Part shown: positions 62,535 to 64,000 of the stretch, one piece after another
How the letters are laid out: each line of letters begins with the position of its first letter
Position numbering within the stretch: position 1 is the first letter of the stretch
Assembly: GCA_023423895.1 (NCBI GenBank)
Contig: JAFAER010000093.1
Location: forward strand, 19,274-83,273
Source of the DNA: Pseudomonadota bacterium
GTDB taxonomy: Bacteria > Myxococcota_A > Polyangia > Polyangiales > Polyangiaceae
Direction: 5' to 3'
Length of the DNA: 64,000 nt
The notes under the pieces: model-generated
What the model was told of the DNA's origin: nothing
What the model saw: the letters and a program-made list of their open reading frames with translations, nothing else
Databases searched by the model: none
Program-made: the position numbers and the translations under genes

Positions 62535-64000
62535 TCACTCCGCAGGGACGGCTTCGGCCACTTCGGCCGTCGTCGCAGGCGCGGTGCCCGTCGGCTTCTC
62601 GTCCGAGATGCAGCTCTGCTCGAGGAGCTCGGCGACGTCCATCTGCTTGATGCGATCCTCGAGGCTCTGGCTCTTGAGGCCGTCGGTGAGCATCGTCATG
62701 CAGAACGGGCAGGCGCTCGCGACGGTCTTCGCACCGGTGTCGATGAGCTGCAGCGTGCGCTTCACGTTCACGCGGTTCTGGTTCTGCTCCTCCATCCACA
62801 TCTGCGCGCCGCCCGCGCCGCAGCAGAGGCCGCGCGTCTTCGTCCAGTACTCCGGCTCCACGAGCTCGACACCGGGGATCGCCTTCAGGATCTCGCGCGG
62901 CGAGTCGTAGACGTCATTGTAGCGGCCGAGGTAGCAGCTGTCGTGGTACGTGACGCGGCCCACGACGGGCTTCTTCGGAACGAGTCGGCGCTCGGCGAGC
63001 AGACCGCACAGATAATCGGTGTGGTGCACGACCTCGAGTTGCACGCCGAAGTCGGGGTACTCGTTCTTGATCGTGTTGAAGCAGTGCGGACAGGCCGTGA
63101 CGACCGTCTTCATTCCGCCCTGCTCTTTGTAGGTGTTGAGCACGGCGGCGTTCTGCTCGGCGAGCATCGCGAAGAGGAGCTCGTTGCCGGCGCGGCGCGC
63201 GGGATCACCCGTGCACGACTCTTCCTGCCCGAGGATGGCGAAGTCGACGCCGGCCGCCTTCAACAGGCGTGCAGTTGCGCGCGCGATCTTCTTCGCGCGG
63301 TCGTCGTAGCTCGCGGCGCAGCCGACCCAGTAGAGGACCTGCGCGTCGGGCTTCTCGGCGAACGTCTTGATGTCGAGACCGTCCGTCCACGCGGAGCGAT
63401 CCATGCGCGAGAGGTTCCACGGGTTGCCGTTCACCTCCATCGCCTGGAACGGCTTCTGGAGCTCGTGCGGGAACTCGTTCCGCACCATGACGAGGTTGCG
63501 GCGCATGTCGACGATCTTGTCGACGTACGAGATGAGGACCGGGCACTGCTCCTCGCAGGCGCGGCACGTGGTGCATGCCCAGAGAACGTCCGGGTGGATG
63601 ACGTCCGGCGCGAGGTTCACCGGCTGATAGGTGACCGGACGCTTTGCACCCTCGTGCTCGTCCGCGCGGAGCTCGACCTCTTCGGCCAGCTTGCCGGCAT
63701 CGCCCTCGGCCGCTGCAGCTGCAGCTGCGCCGTCGAGGCCCGGGCCCCAACGCATCTCGCGCTCCACGAGCTCGCCCTCGTGATCGTACATGTGATCGCG
63801 CAGAGCGAGCGTGAGGTGCTTCGGCGAGAGGATCTTGCCGGTCTTGTGCGCCGGGCAGTTGTCCGAGCAGCGACCGCACTCGGTGCAGGTGTAGAAGTCG
63901 AGGACGGCCTTCCAGGAGAGGTGCTCGACCTTCGCGACGCCGAGGTCGGCCATCGTCGGGTCGGTCATCTCCGCGACCGCCTCCATCTTCCCCATCAGCT
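62535..64000 (-). CDS. HdrD/GlpC-type iron-sulfur oxidoreductase (5' end beyond window)
   Basis: At least 487 codons. Two [4Fe-4S] ferredoxin motifs (CTECGRCSDNCP and CTTCRACEEQCP), then two CCG domains: the first with GCAAS, EESCTGD and ACPHC, the second with HDSCYLGR, GLCCGAGG and ACPFC. This is the family of heterodisulfide reductase D/GlpC-like proteins that pass electrons to a membrane or quinone partner. The frame is open through the last codon before the window edge (CTG, Leu) ahead of MGKMEAV, and relatives often carry an N-terminal membrane domain, so it is probably truncated here. Confidence 0.9.
   Translation of the reverse strand, partial: LMGKMEAVAEMTDPTMADLGVAKVEHLSWKAVLDFYTCTECGRCSDNCPAHKTGKILSPKHLTLALRDHMYDHEGELVEREMRWGPGLDGAAAAAAAEGDAGKLAEEVELRADEHEGAKRPVTYQPVNLAPDVIHPDVLWACTTCRACEEQCPVLISYVDKIVDMRRNLVMVRNEFPHELQKPFQAMEVNGNPWNLSRMDRSAWTDGLDIKTFAEKPDAQVLYWVGCAASYDDRAKKIARATARLLKAAGVDFAILGQEESCTGDPARRAGNELLFAMLAEQNAAVLNTYKEQGGMKTVVTACPHCFNTIKNEYPDFGVQLEVVHHTDYLCGLLAERRLVPKKPVVGRVTYHDSCYLGRYNDVYDSPREILKAIPGVELVEPEYWTKTRGLCCGAGGAQMWMEEQNQNRVNVKRTLQLIDTGAKTVASACPFCMTMLTDGLKSQSLEDRIKQMDVAELLEQSCISDEKPTGTAPATTAEVAEAVPAE

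Noticed and set aside
62498..62540. Repeated CGCTCGC/CTCACTCG stretch
   Set aside because: Simple GC-rich skewed sequence; no regular repeat unit or spacer, so not a CRISPR or mobile element end.

Overview
The window is very GC-rich with dense coding on both strands. It carries many lipoproteins with Asp/Ala/Gly/Ser-rich linkers after the lipobox, a PknB-type kinase beside a PEGA protein, EGF-like, RCC1 and Cys-rich surface proteins, and ECF sigma factors. This mix points to a Myxococcota bacterium, most likely of the Polyangiales (Sorangium/Labilithrix-like). That is inferred from gene content, not from a marker-gene tree.

Main discovery: two paralogous seven-gene operons with the same gene order face each other. 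Copy A is on + (11571-19622) and copy B on - (35907-27651). Each encodes, in order: an ECF sigma factor; a single-pass membrane protein with a TPR-like C-terminus (candidate anti-sigma); a Cys-rich lipoprotein with NCGAC modules; two lipoproteins with WAVG-type beta-propeller repeats; an RCC1-repeat lipoprotein; and an IgGFc-binding-like lipoprotein. In copy A all six junctions are 4-nt ATGA overlaps. Copy B has ATGA, GTGA and TGATG overlaps, a 12-nt gap before its last gene, and an extra secreted beta-rich protein 7 nt upstream of its sigma gene. I infer a sigma-controlled cell-surface or adhesion module present twice.

1-11321: tail of an acidic protein, a GFA-type zinc enzyme, a DnaJ-zinc-finger membrane protein, an RseP-type site-2 protease, an APH-fold kinase, a methyltransferase, a beta-helix lipoprotein paired with a diheme cytochrome, a LuxR regulator, small membrane and lipoproteins, and an EGF-repeat lipoprotein divergent from operon A.

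19623-27650 (between the operons): a propeller lipoprotein, a one-TM protein, a methyltransferase, two Rnk/GreA-C paralogues, a VOC gene broken by one amber codon, a sialidase-like remnant, and small envelope proteins.

37117-48510: a LysR regulator divergent from an aldo/keto reductase, an OprP/O-type porin, a DksA/TraR protein without zinc cysteines, tRNA-Glu(UUC) with a strong terminator, a tandem SnoaL protein divergent from an XRE regulator, a SUKH protein, and a histidine kinase plus REC-GGDEF-EAL pair.

48544-64000: a short-chain dehydrogenase, a Ser/Thr kinase with a TPR-PEGA-barrel protein, rpsT, a PrsW protease, a CPA2 antiporter with an RCK domain, a metallophosphoesterase-HdeD fusion, a yacG / outer-membrane protein / ATP-ligase operon whose ligase carries a degenerate LigD polymerase domain, a class A-like serine hydrolase, and a HdrD/GlpC-type Fe-S protein cut by the window end.
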